From Secundilactobacillus paracollinoides DSM 15502 = JCM 11969 (GTDB lineage Bacteria; Bacillota; Bacilli; Lactobacillales; Lactobacillaceae): a DNA stretch of 64,000 nt. This document shows, in pieces, positions 7,617 through 18,318 of the stretch. Position numbers and translations under genes: made by a program. Position 1 is the stretch's first letter, and each line of letters starts with the position of its first letter. The stretch lies in contig NZ_BBAG01000003.1 of NCBI RefSeq assembly GCF_001311135.1, positions 1 through 64,000 of the forward strand. The letters run 5' to 3'. The notes below the pieces were generated by a model, which made no database searches, was not told the origin of the DNA, and saw only the letters and a list, made by a program, of their open reading frames with translations.

Positions 7617-9958
7617 TTAAAGCTGTTTCAATGCATCCTTAACCGCGTTCTTAATTGCCCGACTGGACGAGGATGCCCCAGAAACTGCATCCACATCCGC
7701 CGTATTCTCAGTCACGATCCGCTGTGGTAACGTACTGAGCGCTTCGGCTGCCACATCGTCACTTTCGTGTTCGCGCGCGATCTCAACGTTGGTGATCGTC
7801 CCCGCTTTGGCTGTAACGCGCACGACCACCTGCCCGCCGATACCTTCATTACTCTGACCAAGGTATTGATCTGGGCCAAGGGTGATGCTTGCAAGATCAT
7901 CACTGGTGGTAATGTCGTTATGGCCGTACTTTGGCAGGGCCGCTTGTAAGGCCACTTTTTCTGTGGTTTTAGCGGTTGCAGCGTTCGTACCGGCAATCTT
8001 ACCAAAGATCAAACATTCGGCGAGGTTCCCACCCGCTTGATACATATTGGCGTTGATACCGCCCAATTCACCGGCGCTATAGAGGTGCGGAATTGGCGTC
8101 CCATCCGCTGCCAGTACTTCTGCGCGCGCATTACGTTGTGGCCCACCTTGTGTATTAAGCACATCATGGTTAACAGCCACTGCATAGTACGGACCGTCTT
8201 CCGCAAATGCCCGCATGGTGTCACCCAAACGGCCAAACTTAAAGTCTTCACCTGCAGCGGCGAAGTGATTAAATTGCGCAACCGTTCGTGCCAGAATTGC
8301 TGGATCGGCACCGATCTTCGCTGCCAGTTCGGCAATCGTTGGCGCTGAAATCACCTGGTCGTACCAGTCCGTATAGGGGCTTTCATCGTCATGAAGAAGG
8401 GCTTCCCACTGTTTAGCATCAAACACAAGGTGTGGATGTTCGTTAGGCCGAACCACGTGCCATTGTCCCTGTTCGTAGACGTGGCCATGCCGATTTTGCT
8501 CATCTTCCTTTGTATATCGACTGCCGTCATCCCCAGCCAAGAAAATTGCCCCTGTAAACAGCTTGGTGTAAGTCGGATTAATATAGTGCCGCGTTCGCCT
8601 TCAGGGACGGCAAACACCATCCCGTTTAGAATTCCCAGCGCTTCGTAGTTACTCATATGCCAGAATTTGGCGCCAATCTCTTCACCCATCCGAATCCCGT
8701 CGCCCTGATTATAGAGGGATCCCAACGGTGTCAGATGAGTGGCACCAAGAAAGTTTTGAACCATATCGCGATTGTTTTCAAACCCGCCAACGGTCAAAAC
8801 GACCCCGTTGACTGCCCGAATATTTAGCAGTTCGCCGTTTCGTTCAATCTGCGCACCCAGGATCATTTTTGTTTGTGGGTCCTGGATCAAATGCCGTGCT
8901 GGTGATGATAACCAAATATCAATACTATCTTTGCGGTCAAGCACTTTTTGCCGCAATAGTTTCCATAGTGAGGCATCGAAAATTCCTTTGTGGACTAAGG
9001 TAAAATCAACGGTTTCGTGACCCTTAAATTCTGGGTATTCTGGCAACGTATAGTTGACCAAATGAAGATCTTTTTTCGCAGACACTGGCGTGACACCCAG
9101 ATCTTGCCTGAGGTATTCTGGCAATTTTGTCATTCCGTGAACGTAGGTTTCCAACATGGCTTCATCGTAATCTTTTGGTGCGTAAAGTGACTTGTAGTAG
9201 GCCAGCAATTGGTCATAGTCGGCTCCCGAATTCAACAATTGTGCCGCGTAACGGGTATTACCGCCTTCATGCCCCAATGGCGCAGCATCTACGAGAAGTA
9301 CCTTTGCGCCAGCATCGGCTGCGAACCGGGCTGCTGTCGCACCAGCACCGCCAAACCCAATAACAAGATTATCGTAAACGGCATCCCATTTTATCGTATC
9401 GACGAGATCACCGCCCTGCTGGGTCATTGTTTTGACAAATGAGGTGAAGCTGTTCATGCAAGTCTTCATCCAGTCGACACAACTTGAATCTTTCAAATCG
9501 CCGTTTTGGTCAAACGCTTCATGACCATTGGACAACAGGAATTGATGACCAGGCATGACATAGGCATCCACCCCAGGCGCGTCGAGCACTTGTCGCAGGT
9601 TCACTTGGGCAAGGTCAGTCCCTTGTTTACCAAGTGAAACACCGACGATCATGACTGGTTTTTGAGCTAACGGATGGACGCTGTAAGACAACCATTCCAA
9701 CGCACTCTTCAGGGCAGCAGTGACACCGTGATCGTATTCGGGCGCCGAGATAATCACCCCATCGGCTTCACTGATCGTTTTGGCCATATTTAAAACGGCG
9801 GCTGGCGTTTCGGTTGTCGATTCGTTAAATAACGGTAGGTCTTTTATTTCTAAAATATCAATGTCGATCTCAGCTGCAAAGTAGCGTTGCATATAGGTTA
9901 GTAAAGTTCGATTGTAGGATGTATCGGCATTGGTGCCGACAATGGCTGCAAGTTTCAT
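7617..9958 (-). CDS. three-domain flavoprotein: FMN reductase + fumarate reductase-type + FMN-binding (frameshift)
   Basis: Across one frameshift near 8580 (one base missing) this reads as about 780 residues. Domain 1 (about 1-175) is an NADPH-dependent FMN reductase-like flavodoxin fold (IVGTNADTSYNRTLL, APEYDHG). Domain 2 (about 200-640) is a fumarate/urocanate reductase-type FAD domain with VIGFGGAGATAARFA as the dinucleotide loop. Domain 3 is an FMN-binding domain with DAVSGASSS, the site where FMN is covalently linked to Ser/Thr in related proteins. Likely role: NADPH-driven reduction of fumarate or another unsaturated acid. The ATG at 9958 follows GAGGG. A LysR regulator diverges from it. 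Confidence 0.85.
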
Positions 9959-10043
9959 CGGATTACCCTCTTTGTAATTATTTTCACTAGTCATTATCTA
10001 ACCGAATGAAAGACTTGTAAAATACCATTTTAAAGATAATAAT

Positions 10044-10059
10044 ATTACTGATAAGTAAT
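10044..10059. promoter_or_regulatory. palindrome between fumarate reductase and LysR genes, candidate operator
   Basis: ATTACT-GATA-AGTAAT is a perfect inverted repeat in the intergenic region between the divergent genes, the usual place for a LysR operator (T-N11-A type). Confidence 0.5.
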
Positions 10060-10111
10060 GGAATATACAAAAAAATTCAGAACTTAACTGTAATAAAAGT
10101 GAGGAATGCGT

Positions 10112-11023
10112 ATGAACATCAACCTATTGCCTTTTTTACAAACGATCCAAGAAACGGGTAGTATTTCACAAGCAGCTCGGCAACTATACGTCACACAACC
10201 CTACGTCAGCCGACTAATCAAGGAGGCAGAAACCGAGTATCACGTCGCGTTATTGAACCGTGATCAGCACCCATTGACGCTCACCAATGCTGGTCGAACA
10301 TTGCTGGACTATCTGCGTCAGCAACAACAGCTTCAAGAAAACATGCGTCATGAACTCGCCGATTTTGCTGATAAAAAAGTCGACGCATTAACCATCTGCA
10401 CCAACTCCTCATTCGGTCACGACTGGTATGCGCAAATTCTCCAACACTTTATCCAAAAACAACCTCACGTCATTTTAAAAACCATTGAGTTGCCCTATCA
10501 AGAAGCGGAAAAACAATTTCGGGCGGGGTTGGTCGATCTCGTGATGGATAAACCAATCATTGACCGCAATGTCACCTACCAACACATTCTGGACTTTCCT
10601 ATCCTGTTGCTTATTCCAGCGAGTTCGCCACTGTATCTGCCGGATATGACTTGGCGTGACTTTCAGACACTCGACTGGAAGGATCTGAATAACCAACCAT
10701 TCATCAGTGTCAATTCAGGATCCTCGTTTCAACAGATGATCAACGCTAAACTACTGTCCTTAAATCTCACCACCCGGCGCTTTCTAGAGGTGACGAATCT
10801 GCAGACAGCAACATTATTGGCATTGAAACAAATCGGACTAACCTTTGCACCGGACCTGGTCATGCAAACATTACCGATGGCGGTTGATACACCTGTAAAC
10901 ATCATCCCTCTACCAAAGGATGTGCTGACTTTTGATTTTGGTATTAACGTGCCTGATCGATTAGTGGGCAGTCCTTTAGTGACTGATTTGATTGCATCGA
11001 TTAAAACGACCATCGGAATTTAA
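10112..11023 (+). CDS. LysR-family transcriptional regulator
   Basis: A 303-residue regulator: winged helix at about residues 3-60 (LPFLQTIQETGSISQAARQL then YVTQPYVSRLIKEAE) and a periplasmic-binding-like effector domain from about 90. The second ATG (10112) is used because GAGG at 10101-10104 is 7 nt upstream; the first ATG at 10106 is too close. It is divergent from the flavin/fumarate reductase with a palindrome between them, so it probably senses that enzyme's substrate or an anaerobic electron-acceptor signal. The effector is not known. Confidence 0.9.
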   Translation: MNINLLPFLQTIQETGSISQAARQLYVTQPYVSRLIKEAETEYHVALLNRDQHPLTLTNAGRTLLDYLRQQQQLQENMRHELADFADKKVDALTICTNSSFGHDWYAQILQHFIQKQPHVILKTIELPYQEAEKQFRAGLVDLVMDKPIIDRNVTYQHILDFPILLLIPASSPLYLPDMTWRDFQTLDWKDLNNQPFISVNSGSSFQQMINAKLLSLNLTTRRFLEVTNLQTATLLALKQIGLTFAPDLVMQTLPMAVDTPVNIIPLPKDVLTFDFGINVPDRLVGSPLVTDLIASIKTTIGI

Positions 11024-11100
11024 AAATAATCATTTGACTCATTTGCGTAGTTATAGTTCGCGAGTGAAAAGGCTTGGATTGACCATCCGCTTTTTAATCG

Positions 11101-11129
11101 TGACGAACACGTATTGCACGTGTTATACT
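11101..11129 (+). promoter_or_regulatory. hicAB promoter with overlapping palindromic operator
   Basis: The perfect inverted repeat AACACGT-ATTGC-ACGTGTT (11106-11124) lies between a weak -35 (TGACGA) and the -10 TATACT (11124-11129), overlapping it by one base. HicB antitoxins typically repress their own operon by binding such palindromes, so this is the likely autoregulatory site. Confidence 0.65.
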
Positions 11130-11149
11130 ATAACTAAGGAGTGGCGACC

Positions 11150-11332
11150 ATGCCGATGACGCAGAAACAAATGATTAAGCTATTGATGACACACGGATGG
11201 CAAAAAACAGTGGGCGGCAAGGGCTCACATGTTAAGATGCAAAAGTCTGGTCAGCGACCGATTATCGTGCCCCATGGTGAGTTAAACAAATATACCGAAC
11301 ATGGCATCAAAAAAGAAGCTGGTTTGTTATAA
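11150..11332 (+). CDS. hicA: HicA-type mRNA interferase toxin
   Basis: A 60-residue toxin with the double-stranded RNA-binding-like HicA fold. GGKGSH places the catalytic His at residue 27, followed by the strand ending in IIVPHGE and the family motif near KYTEHGIKKEAGL. HicA cleaves mRNA in the cytoplasm unless neutralised by HicB. The ATG at 11150 is chosen over the GTG at 11141 because AAGGAG (11136-11141) sits 8 nt before it. It precedes hicB by 27 bp in one operon, the normal toxin-first order of hicAB. Confidence 0.9.
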   Translation: MPMTQKQMIKLLMTHGWQKTVGGKGSHVKMQKSGQRPIIVPHGELNKYTEHGIKKEAGLL

Positions 11333-11359
11333 GCCGATTTTATCGAAAGGACTGATCAC

Positions 11360-11815
11360 ATGTTAATGACCTACCCCGCACTATTCTATTTTGACCCAGA
11401 TGAAAGTGTCCCTTACTTTGTCCACTTCCCCGATTTTCCTAATTCGGCGACACAGGGTAAAACCATCTCTGATGCCATGATGATGGCATCAGACTATCTC
11501 GGCATCACCGCTGCGGATATGTTGCAACAAACACACCCTCTGCCAGCACCAACAGACATCAATCAACTCTCACTGATCAACAATAATCCGTTTAAAGATG
11601 ACCCAGATTTTAAGAACCATTATGATATGACAAAATCATTTATTTCAATGGTAACTGTTGATTTATCTTCTTATTTAGCTGCCGACAAACCCATAAAAAA
11701 AACACTCACGATTCCAAACTGGGCTGACAAACTCGGTAAGAAACTTAAACTCAACTTTTCTCAAACATTGACCGATGCGATTACTGATATTTCATTGAAG
11801 TCAGGCAATCGATAA
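11360..11815 (+). CDS. hicB: HicB-type antitoxin
   Basis: A 151-residue antitoxin. Residues 3-60 form the degenerate RNase H-like HicB domain (YPALFYFDPDES, VHFPDFPNSATQG, DAMMMASDYLG) that caps HicA. The C-terminal part (VTVDLSSYLAA, KKTLTIPNWADKLGKKL) looks like a ribbon-helix-helix DNA-binding segment rather than the HTH of other HicB proteins, which suits repression at the palindrome upstream of hicA. RBS AAAGGA, 8 nt spacing. A strong terminator follows at once, so this is a two-gene unit. Confidence 0.88.
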   Translation: MLMTYPALFYFDPDESVPYFVHFPDFPNSATQGKTISDAMMMASDYLGITAADMLQQTHPLPAPTDINQLSLINNNPFKDDPDFKNHYDMTKSFISMVTVDLSSYLAADKPIKKTLTIPNWADKLGKKLKLNFSQTLTDAITDISLKSGNR

Positions 11816-11818
11816 CAG

Positions 11819-11858
11819 AAAAAACACCCCTTAGTCTGATGACTTTGGGGTGTTTTTT
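11819..11858 (+). terminator. terminator of hicAB
   Basis: AAAACACCCC pairs with GGGGTGTTTT, followed by TT. Confidence 0.85.
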
Positions 11859-11968
11859 AATGATGTCATGTTTAATTGGCTTTACGATTTTATCGCCTAT
11901 TTTGAGTTCAATGTTGGATAACGGTAGGATACAGGCAGGATAACCGCAAGGTACCTCATTATGAATGC

Positions 11969-13807
11969 CTATTTACCGCCATTATCTTCCTCATCTGTCT
12001 GCAAAACAGCCATGAACGCTTCCTGAGGGACGTCCACTGTTCCAACCGACTTCATCCGTTCCTTACCACGTCTCTGCTTGTCCAACAGCTTAGCACGCCG
12101 GTCCGGATCACCCGTATGAATCTTAGCAGTAACGTCCTTCCGGTAGGCTCGAATATTAGTCCGAACAATAATTTTCGCGCCAATCGCGGCTTGAATTGGA
12201 ATCTCGAAGTTTTGTCGAGGAATGATACCCTTTAACTTGGTGACGATGTCACGCCCCCGCTTTTCAGCAAAAGTTCGGTGAGAAATAAAACTCAGCGCAT
12301 CGACCTTGTCGCCATTTAACAGGATGTCAATTTTAACCAAGTCACTTTGTTGGTAGTCGTCTAGTTCGTAATCAAGAGAGGCGTACCCCTTAGTGCTAGA
12401 TTTAAGCTTATCAAAGAAATCAAAGATAATTTCTGATAGCGGCATCTCGTATTCAACGTTGACCCGATAATCATCCAAGTATTCCATGGTGATAAACTGA
12501 CCCCGGCGCCGCTGACACAGTTCCATGACTGGACCAACATAGTCGTTTGGCGTCATAATCGTTGCTTTAACGTATGGTTCTTCAATGTTCCTAATTTCCG
12601 AAACTTCTGGCATCTCAGATGGGTTTTCAACTTCTTTTTGCGTCCCATCCGTCAGGTTCGCATGGTAGGTAACCGATGGCGCCGTTGTGATCAGATCAAG
12701 ATTAAACTCACGCTCCAACCGTTCCTGAACCACGTCCATGTGCAGCATGCCCAAGAAACCGGCCCGGAAACCAAATCCCAACGCCTGTGACGTTTCAGGT
12801 TCAAACTCCAGGGCAGCATCGTTCAACTTTAATTTTTCCAAGGCTTCCCGCAGGTCGCCGTACTTGGCATTATCCGTTGGGTAGAGTCCGGCATAAACCA
12901 TGGGCGCCATTTCACGGTAACCTGGCAGAGCTTCCTTAGCAGGATCAGCCGCGCCGGTCACCGTATCACCAACACGGGTGTCGGTAATGTCCTTGATGCT
13001 GGCTGTAATGTACCCAACTTCGCCGGCCATCAGCATATCACGTTTGATGGGATCTGGTGAGTTCACGCCAACTTCAGTGACTTCATATTCAGACCCACTG
13101 TTCATCAATTTAATTTTATCGCCAGGTTTGACGGTGCCTTCAAACACCCGGACACTCAGCACAACACCACGATAGTCATCATAGATTGAGTCAAAAACCA
13201 ACGCCCGCAACGGCGCGGTCAAATCGCCATCTGGGGCCGGCACCTTGTGCACGATCTGTTCCAGTAATTCTTGAATACCGATACCCTGCTTCGCACTTGC
13301 TAACACAGCATCCGACGCATCGATACCGATCACGTCTTCAACTTCTTTGCGCACCCGCTCCGGGTCGGCTGATGGCAAATCAATTTTATTGATCACGGGG
13401 AGAATTTCCAGGTCGTCATCCAGCGCCAAATAAACGTTCGCTAGTGTCTGGGCTTCAACCCCCTGGGCAGCATCGACAACCAAAACGGCACCTTCGCACG
13501 CCGCCAAACTCCGTGAAACTTCATAGGAAAAATCCACGTGCCCTGGGGTGTCGATCAAATGAAATTCATAGGTGTGGCCGTCCTCGGCCTTATACTGCAA
13601 TTCCACGGCGTTCAGCTTGATCGTGATGCCACGTTCCCGTTCAAGATCCATGTTATCCAGCAATTGATCTTGCATGTCGCGCTTCGCAACAGTATCCGTC
13701 AGTTCCAAAATCCGGTCCGCAAGCGTTGATTTACCATGATCAATGTGCGCCACGATGGAAAAGTTCCGGATGTACTGTTGGTGCTCCTTCATTTGTTCAA
13801 GATCCAT
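11969..13807 (-). CDS. lepA: elongation factor 4 (LepA), ribosome back-translocase GTPase
   Basis: A 612-residue, intact translational GTPase. The G domain has AHIDHGKS (G1), the DTPGH motif (G3) and NKIDLPSA (G4); domains II, III and V follow, and the LepA-specific C-terminal domain ends in [19 protein letters not shown]. It acts on stalled or mistranslocated ribosomes, often near the membrane. The start at 13807 has only a weak RBS (AGGGA 13 nt away). It lies downstream of dnaJ, separated by a terminator and family A repeats, so it is a separate unit. Confidence 0.97.
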   Translation of the reverse strand: MDLEQMKEHQQYIRNFSIVAHIDHGKSTLADRILELTDTVAKRDMQDQLLDNMDLERERGITIKLNAVELQYKAEDGHTYEFHLIDTPGHVDFSYEVSRSLAACEGAVLVVDAAQGVEAQTLANVYLALDDDLEILPVINKIDLPSADPERVRKEVEDVIGIDASDAVLASAKQGIGIQELLEQIVHKVPAPDGDLTAPLRALVFDSIYDDYRGVVLSVRVFEGTVKPGDKIKLMNSGSEYEVTEVGVNSPDPIKRDMLMAGEVGYITASIKDITDTRVGDTVTGAADPAKEALPGYREMAPMVYAGLYPTDNAKYGDLREALEKLKLNDAALEFEPETSQALGFGFRAGFLGMLHMDVVQERLEREFNLDLITTAPSVTYHANLTDGTQKEVENPSEMPEVSEIRNIEEPYVKATIMTPNDYVGPVMELCQRRRGQFITMEYLDDYRVNVEYEMPLSEIIFDFFDKLKSSTKGYASLDYELDDYQQSDLVKIDILLNGDKVDALSFISHRTFAEKRGRDIVTKLKGIIPRQNFEIPIQAAIGAKIIVRTNIRAYRKDVTAKIHTGDPDRRAKLLDKQRRGKERMKSVGTVDVPQEAFMAVLQTDEEDNGGK

Positions 13808-14006
13808 ATTCGTTAAGTCCCTACTTTCTCAGTTAAGCTCGTTTCGTTAATCAGTCTATTATACCAAGTTACTAGGGCGTTAGACAAATGTTTTCCACTT
13901 GTTGTGTTTAATGTGTTTTTGGGTGGTTTGCGACCTGAACGAACCGATTTCATGATGGACGCTCTTGCCATTCTGCATTGTTCTTACGCCCTTTTCCTGT
14001 ATCAAT

Positions 14007-14058
14007 AAAGAGACCTCAGGCTAAAGTCCTAACGTGGATTTTGGTCTGGGGTCTCTTG
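14007..14058 (-). terminator. terminator downstream of dnaJ
   Basis: AAGAGACC pairs with GGTCTCTT across a 36-nt arm-loop; on the minus strand it is followed by TTTATTG. It would end hrcA-dnaJ transcripts before lepA. Confidence 0.6.
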
Positions 14059-14136
14059 TTGTGAGCTAGTTATTTTGGATCGTACGTCGAATTTTGGCTC
14101 GATTAGTCAAGACTTTTGATAGCTTTATTGGCTACC

Positions 14137-14355
14137 GTGCGGAAGCGCGTTTCGGAAAACTGAGGGCTCCTGCCTAAGCAACTCTGACAAAAATGCCAAA
14201 ATCCAGGCATTTCTGTGGTTCTCTGTCCTCGAGCCTAAACGCGTTTCGGAAAACAGAAAGCTGCATGTAAGCCAACTCTGACAGAAATGCCAGGTTCGGG
14301 CATTTCTGTCAGAGTTGGCTTACACTCCGCTTCCTACCGTTTTCCTTCACGCTCT
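14137..14355 (-). repeat. family A hairpin repeat after dnaJ (one full plus one partial unit)
   Basis: The head AGAGAGCGTGAAGGAAAACGG begins 2 nt after the dnaJ stop TAA. The main hairpin at 14266-14324 has perfectly paired 26-nt arms around the loop CGAACCT. Tails GTTTTCCGAAACGCG follow twice, with a second partial hairpin ACAGAAATGCC/GGCATTTTTGT between. Confidence 0.85.
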
Positions 14356-15519
14356 CTAATTATCAAACGCATCCCGCATCTTATCAAAGAAGCTGCCCTT
14401 CTTACCCGATACGGGCTTGTCGCCGCTAGCTTCACCGAAGGCCTGCAACGCGACCTTTTGGTTCTTGTTGAGGTTCTTTGGCGTTACGATACGGACGGTC
14501 ACCCGCTCGTCACCGTTGCCGTTTCCGCGAAGACGTGGGGCACCCTTGCCCTTTAAGCGGAAGATCGAACCCGTTTGTGTTCCGGCTGGCACCTTCATTT
14601 TGACGTCGCCATGAACAGTCTGAACATTGATTTCGTCACCTAAAGCAGCCTGAACGAAGCTAATATCCTTGTTCAGGTAAATATCGGCGCCGTCACGTGT
14701 GTAGACCTTGCTTGGGGCCACTTCAAAGACAATGAACAAATCACCGTAAGGGCCGCCGTTTGAACCGGCTTCCCCTTGGCCTTGTAACCGCATTTGTTGG
14801 CCATCGTCAACGCCGGCTGGGACGTTGACTTCAACTTCGTGACGTTCTTCTTCACGACCAGAACCGCCACAGGTTGGGCATTTTTCTTTGATTTCTTTAC
14901 CAGTCCCATGACATACGGGGCAGACCTGTTGACTGCGCATCCGGCCAAGTGGTGTATTTGTTTCACTGACCACGTAGCCTGAACCACCACAGTTATGACA
15001 CGTTTCTGGGTGTGTACCAGGCTTTGCGCCGGTCCCGCCACAGGTGTGACATTGCGCCTCACGACTGTACTTGATCTTGGTCTTCTTGCCAAAGATGGCC
15101 TCTTCAAATTTAAGGTTCATCTGGTACTGCAGATCACGACCGGCTTGAGGCGCGTTCGGGTTTTGCGAACGACCGCCACCGCCGCCACCAAAGAATTGGC
15201 TGAAGATGTCTTCGAAACCGCCACCGGCACCGCCGCCGAAACCGCCGAAATCACCAAAGCCGCCGCCAGCACCACCAGCACCGCCGCCAAACCCGCTTGG
15301 GCCGTCAGCAGAACCGTATTGGTCATAGTTGGCTTTCTTCTGGTCGTTACTTAAGACTTCATAGGCCTCTGTAATTTTCTTAAACTTCTCTTCAGCACCA
15401 GGTTCCTTATTGATATCTGGATGGTACTTCTTTGAGAGTTTCCGGTAGGCTTTCTTGATCTCATCTTGGGAAGCATCCCTGCTGACCCCAAGCGTTTCAT
15501 AATAATCCTTGTCAGCCAT
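14356..15519 (-). CDS. dnaJ: chaperone DnaJ (Hsp40)
   Basis: A 387-residue co-chaperone that delivers unfolded proteins to DnaK and stimulates its ATPase. J domain at 1-70 with HPD (YHPDIN), an unusually Gly/Phe-rich linker (about 75-120, runs of GGFGG), four zinc-finger CxxCxGxG repeats (CHTCGG, CHNCGG, CPVCHG, CPTCGG) and the C-terminal substrate-binding domain. Intact. It lies downstream of dnaK with a hairpin terminator between, so expression is partly separate. The stop codon is followed immediately by a family A repeat. Confidence 0.97.
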   Translation of the reverse strand: MADKDYYETLGVSRDASQDEIKKAYRKLSKKYHPDINKEPGAEEKFKKITEAYEVLSNDQKKANYDQYGSADGPSGFGGGAGGAGGGFGDFGGFGGGAGGGFEDIFSQFFGGGGGGRSQNPNAPQAGRDLQYQMNLKFEEAIFGKKTKIKYSREAQCHTCGGTGAKPGTHPETCHNCGGSGYVVSETNTPLGRMRSQQVCPVCHGTGKEIKEKCPTCGGSGREEERHEVEVNVPAGVDDGQQMRLQGQGEAGSNGGPYGDLFIVFEVAPSKVYTRDGADIYLNKDISFVQAALGDEINVQTVHGDVKMKVPAGTQTGSIFRLKGKGAPRLRGNGNGDERVTVRIVTPKNLNKNQKVALQAFGEASGDKPVSGKKGSFFDKMRDAFDN

Positions 15520-15647
15520 TAATTATCCTCCAATTACGCGTTTCATTTTTAAGGTATTGTTGTTCCCGTCCACGTTATTTCATAACACCTCAATATACCA
15601 TATTCTGAGGGTGAGGCCAACTGGAACAACATCATTTGCAATGAAAC

Positions 15648-15684
15648 AAAAAGCCAAAGCCCACTTTCGAGCCTTGGCTTTTTG
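15648..15684 (-). terminator. terminator between dnaK and dnaJ
   Basis: AAAAAGCCAAGGC pairs with GCTTTGGCTTTTT; on the minus strand it ends in TTTTTG. Partial termination here would lower dnaJ relative to dnaK. Confidence 0.7.
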
Positions 15685-15703
15685 CCAGCTTGTTTAAACG
15701 AGC

Positions 15704-17591
15704 CTACTTCTTGTCGTCATCATTAACTTATGAGAAGTCACCGTCAAAGGTCTTGCCATCACCCTTGTCATCTGACTTGGATGAATCAGCATCTGAGCCG
15801 GCGTTAGCGCCATCAGCACCTGCAGCTGCGCCATCAGCAGAACCCTGTTCTTGTTGGGCTTGTTGATACAGCTTGACTGAAAGGTCTTGAACGATCTTGT
15901 TCAAATCATCCTTCTTCATCTTCATTTCTTCGACGTTGTTATCTTCTTGGGCCTTCTTCAGGGCGTCACGAGCGTCCTTAGCCTTTTGAATTTCGTCGTC
16001 TGAAACTTTGCCCTTCACTTCGTCCAAGGTCTTATCAACCGTGAACAAGAGTTGGTCGACTTCGTTCTTTAAGTCAGCCTCTTCCTTACGAGCTTTATCA
16101 GCTTCTTCGTTTTCTTGAGCTTCCTTCATCATCTTATCGATTTCATCGTCTGATAAGCCGCCTGAACTCTTGATGGTGATCTTTTGTTCCTTACCAGTGC
16201 CCTTGTCCTTAGCGGAAACGTTAACGATCCCGTTACGGTCAATATCAAAGGTCACTTCGATTTGAGGCACCCCACGAGGTGCAGCTGGAATGTCAGTTAA
16301 TTGGAAGTTACCCAGTGTCTTGTTGTCAGCAGCCATTGGCCGTTCACCTTGCAGCACGTGAATATCAACGGCTGGTTGGTTGTCGGCAGCAGTACTGAAG
16401 ACTTGTGACTTGCTGGTAGGAATCGTGGTGTTCCGGTCGATCAGCTTAGTGAACACACCGCCCATGGTTTCGATACCCAGTGATAATGGGGTAACATCCA
16501 AAAGCACAACATCCTTAACGTCACCGGTTAAGACACCACCTTGAACAGCGGCCCCTAAAGCAACGGCTTCATCAGTTGATCGAGTGGCTTGGTTCCTTAC
16601 CAGTCCACTTCTTAACAGCTTCCTGAACGGCTGGAATCCGAGTTGACCCACCGTTTAAGATGACAACGTCGATGTCGCTGGCTGATAAGTCAGCATCCTT
16701 CAAGGCGTTTTCAACTGGGATCCGCGTCTTTTCAACGAGGTCAGCAGTGAGCTCGTTAAACTTAGCACGGGTCAAAGTTTCTTCCAAATGCAATGGGCCG
16801 TTGTCGCCAGCAGAGATAAATGGCAGGCTGATTGAAGCTTCAGTAACACCTGACAAGTCCTTCTTAGCCTTTTCAGCAGCTTCTTTTAACCGTTGCATGG
16901 CCATCTTGTCCTGTGATAGATCGATGCCGTTTGCTTGTTTGAACTGGGCAATTAACCAGTCCATGATCTTCTTATCGAAGTCATCACCACCAAGGTGCGT
17001 ATCACCGTTGGTAGAAAGCACATCGAACACACCGTCACCTAAGTCAAGGACGGAAACATCAAAGGTCCCACCACCAAGGTCATAAACCAAGATCTTTTCG
17101 TCAGCATCCTGCTTGTCCAAGCCGTATGCTAATGAAGAAGCAGTTGGTTCGTTGATGATCCGCTTAACATCTAAGCCAGCAATCTTACCAGCATCCTTAG
17201 TTGCTTGACGTTGTGAATCGTCAAAGTAAGCAGGCACCGTAATGACAGCCTGGGTCACCGTGTCGCCAATGTAGTCTTCAGCAAAGCCCTTGATGTATTG
17301 CAGGATGAATGCTGAGATTTCTTGTGGAGTGTAGTCCTTGCCGTCGATGCTGACCTTGTAGCCGGCTTCGCCCATGTGGCTCTTGATTGAAGAAACCGTG
17401 TTAGGGTTTGTGATTGCTTGCCGCTTGGCAACTTCACCAACCTGTGGCTTGCCGTCTTTAAAAGCAACAACTGAAGGTGTCGTCCGACCGCCTTCTGGGT
17501 TTGGAATGATTTTTGGTTCGTTACCTTCAAGAACAGCAACAGCTGAGTTCGTCGTCCCTAAATCGATACCGATAATTTTATTACTTGCCAT
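15704..17591 (-). CDS. dnaK: chaperone DnaK (Hsp70), one frameshift and one in-frame TAA
   Basis: ATP-dependent chaperone, about 620 residues. N-terminus [12 protein letters not shown], phosphate loop [10 protein letters not shown], substrate-binding domain and a low-complexity C-tail rich in Gly, Ala and Asp. Frameshift near 16590: GKEPSHSIN should run into [10 protein letters not shown]. The frame then reaches TAA at 15728-15730 after FDGDFS but continues with VNDDDKK and TAG at 15704; the acidic EVxDDDKK-like end is typical of lactobacillar DnaK, so the TAA (probably GAA or CAA originally) is suspect. Third gene of the HrcA-regulated operon. Confidence 0.95.
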
Positions 17592-17629
17592 TTATGCAAT
17601 ACCTTCTTATTTTAATTTAGTTCAAAATG

Positions 17630-18277
17630 TTATTGTGATACAACAACCATCGCTGGCCGTAAGACACGGTCCTTAAGCTGATAGCCCTTTTGCAGGACTT
17701 GAACAACGTGATCCTTATGATCATCGTCTTCAGCCGGCACCGTTTGAACGGCCTGATGAATGTTTGGATCAAATTTCTCGCCAGCTGCCTTGATCTCGGT
17801 GACACCGTTGTTGGTCAATGCATCCAGTAAGTGTTTTTGAACCATTTCAATGCCTTTTTTCAATGATTCGCCCTGTTCGCCGTCAACCTGCGTTTGCAAG
17901 GCACGTTCCAGGTTATCCAAGGCCGGTAGCACATCGTGTGCCAACTGCTGCCCATCATACTTGATGAGGGCAGCCTGGTCCTTCTTGTTACGGCTTTGAA
18001 TATTTTGAATCTCGGCCTGTGAACGTAAATTACGATCGTTTAAATCAGCAACTTGCTTCTGCAGATCGGCAATTTTACGCTGGGCCTCTTGAAGCGGATC
18101 GTCAGCCTGAGCATCCTGATCAGTTGCCGCTTGGCCCTGGTCAGCTGCATTTGGTTCAGTTGCGTCAGTCTTTGAATCCTGTTGTGCGTCAGCCGCCGTG
18201 GTTTGGTCGGCCTTCGTTGCATCAGTCTCGTCAGCCTGAGCTGAATCTTCTGGCTTGTTTGCTTCATTTTTAGCCAC
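17630..18277 (-). CDS. grpE: nucleotide exchange factor GrpE
   Basis: A 215-residue co-chaperone that releases ADP from DnaK. An acidic, Gln/Asp/Ala-rich disordered N-terminus (about 1-60), a long coiled-coil helix ([20 protein letters not shown]...), then the GrpE beta domain containing [20 protein letters not shown], where the last part is the family signature, ending [10 protein letters not shown]. Intact. Between hrcA and dnaK in the heat-shock operon, 38 bp before dnaK. Confidence 0.96.
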   Translation of the reverse strand: MAKNEANKPEDSAQADETDATKADQTTAADAQQDSKTDATEPNAADQGQAATDQDAQADDPLQEAQRKIADLQKQVADLNDRNLRSQAEIQNIQSRNKKDQAALIKYDGQQLAHDVLPALDNLERALQTQVDGEQGESLKKGIEMVQKHLLDALTNNGVTEIKAAGEKFDPNIHQAVQTVPAEDDDHKDHVVQVLQKGYQLKDRVLRPAMVVVSQ

Positions 18278-18318
18278 TCATAACACCCCTTTACTACTTA
18301 TCAAATTGATGACACAAA

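Noticed and set aside
15704-17591. Programmed frameshifting in dnaK, infB, nusA and others
   Set aside because: The break points lack a shared slippery site, occur at random places in unrelated genes and are each repaired by adding or removing one base, mostly in a short run.
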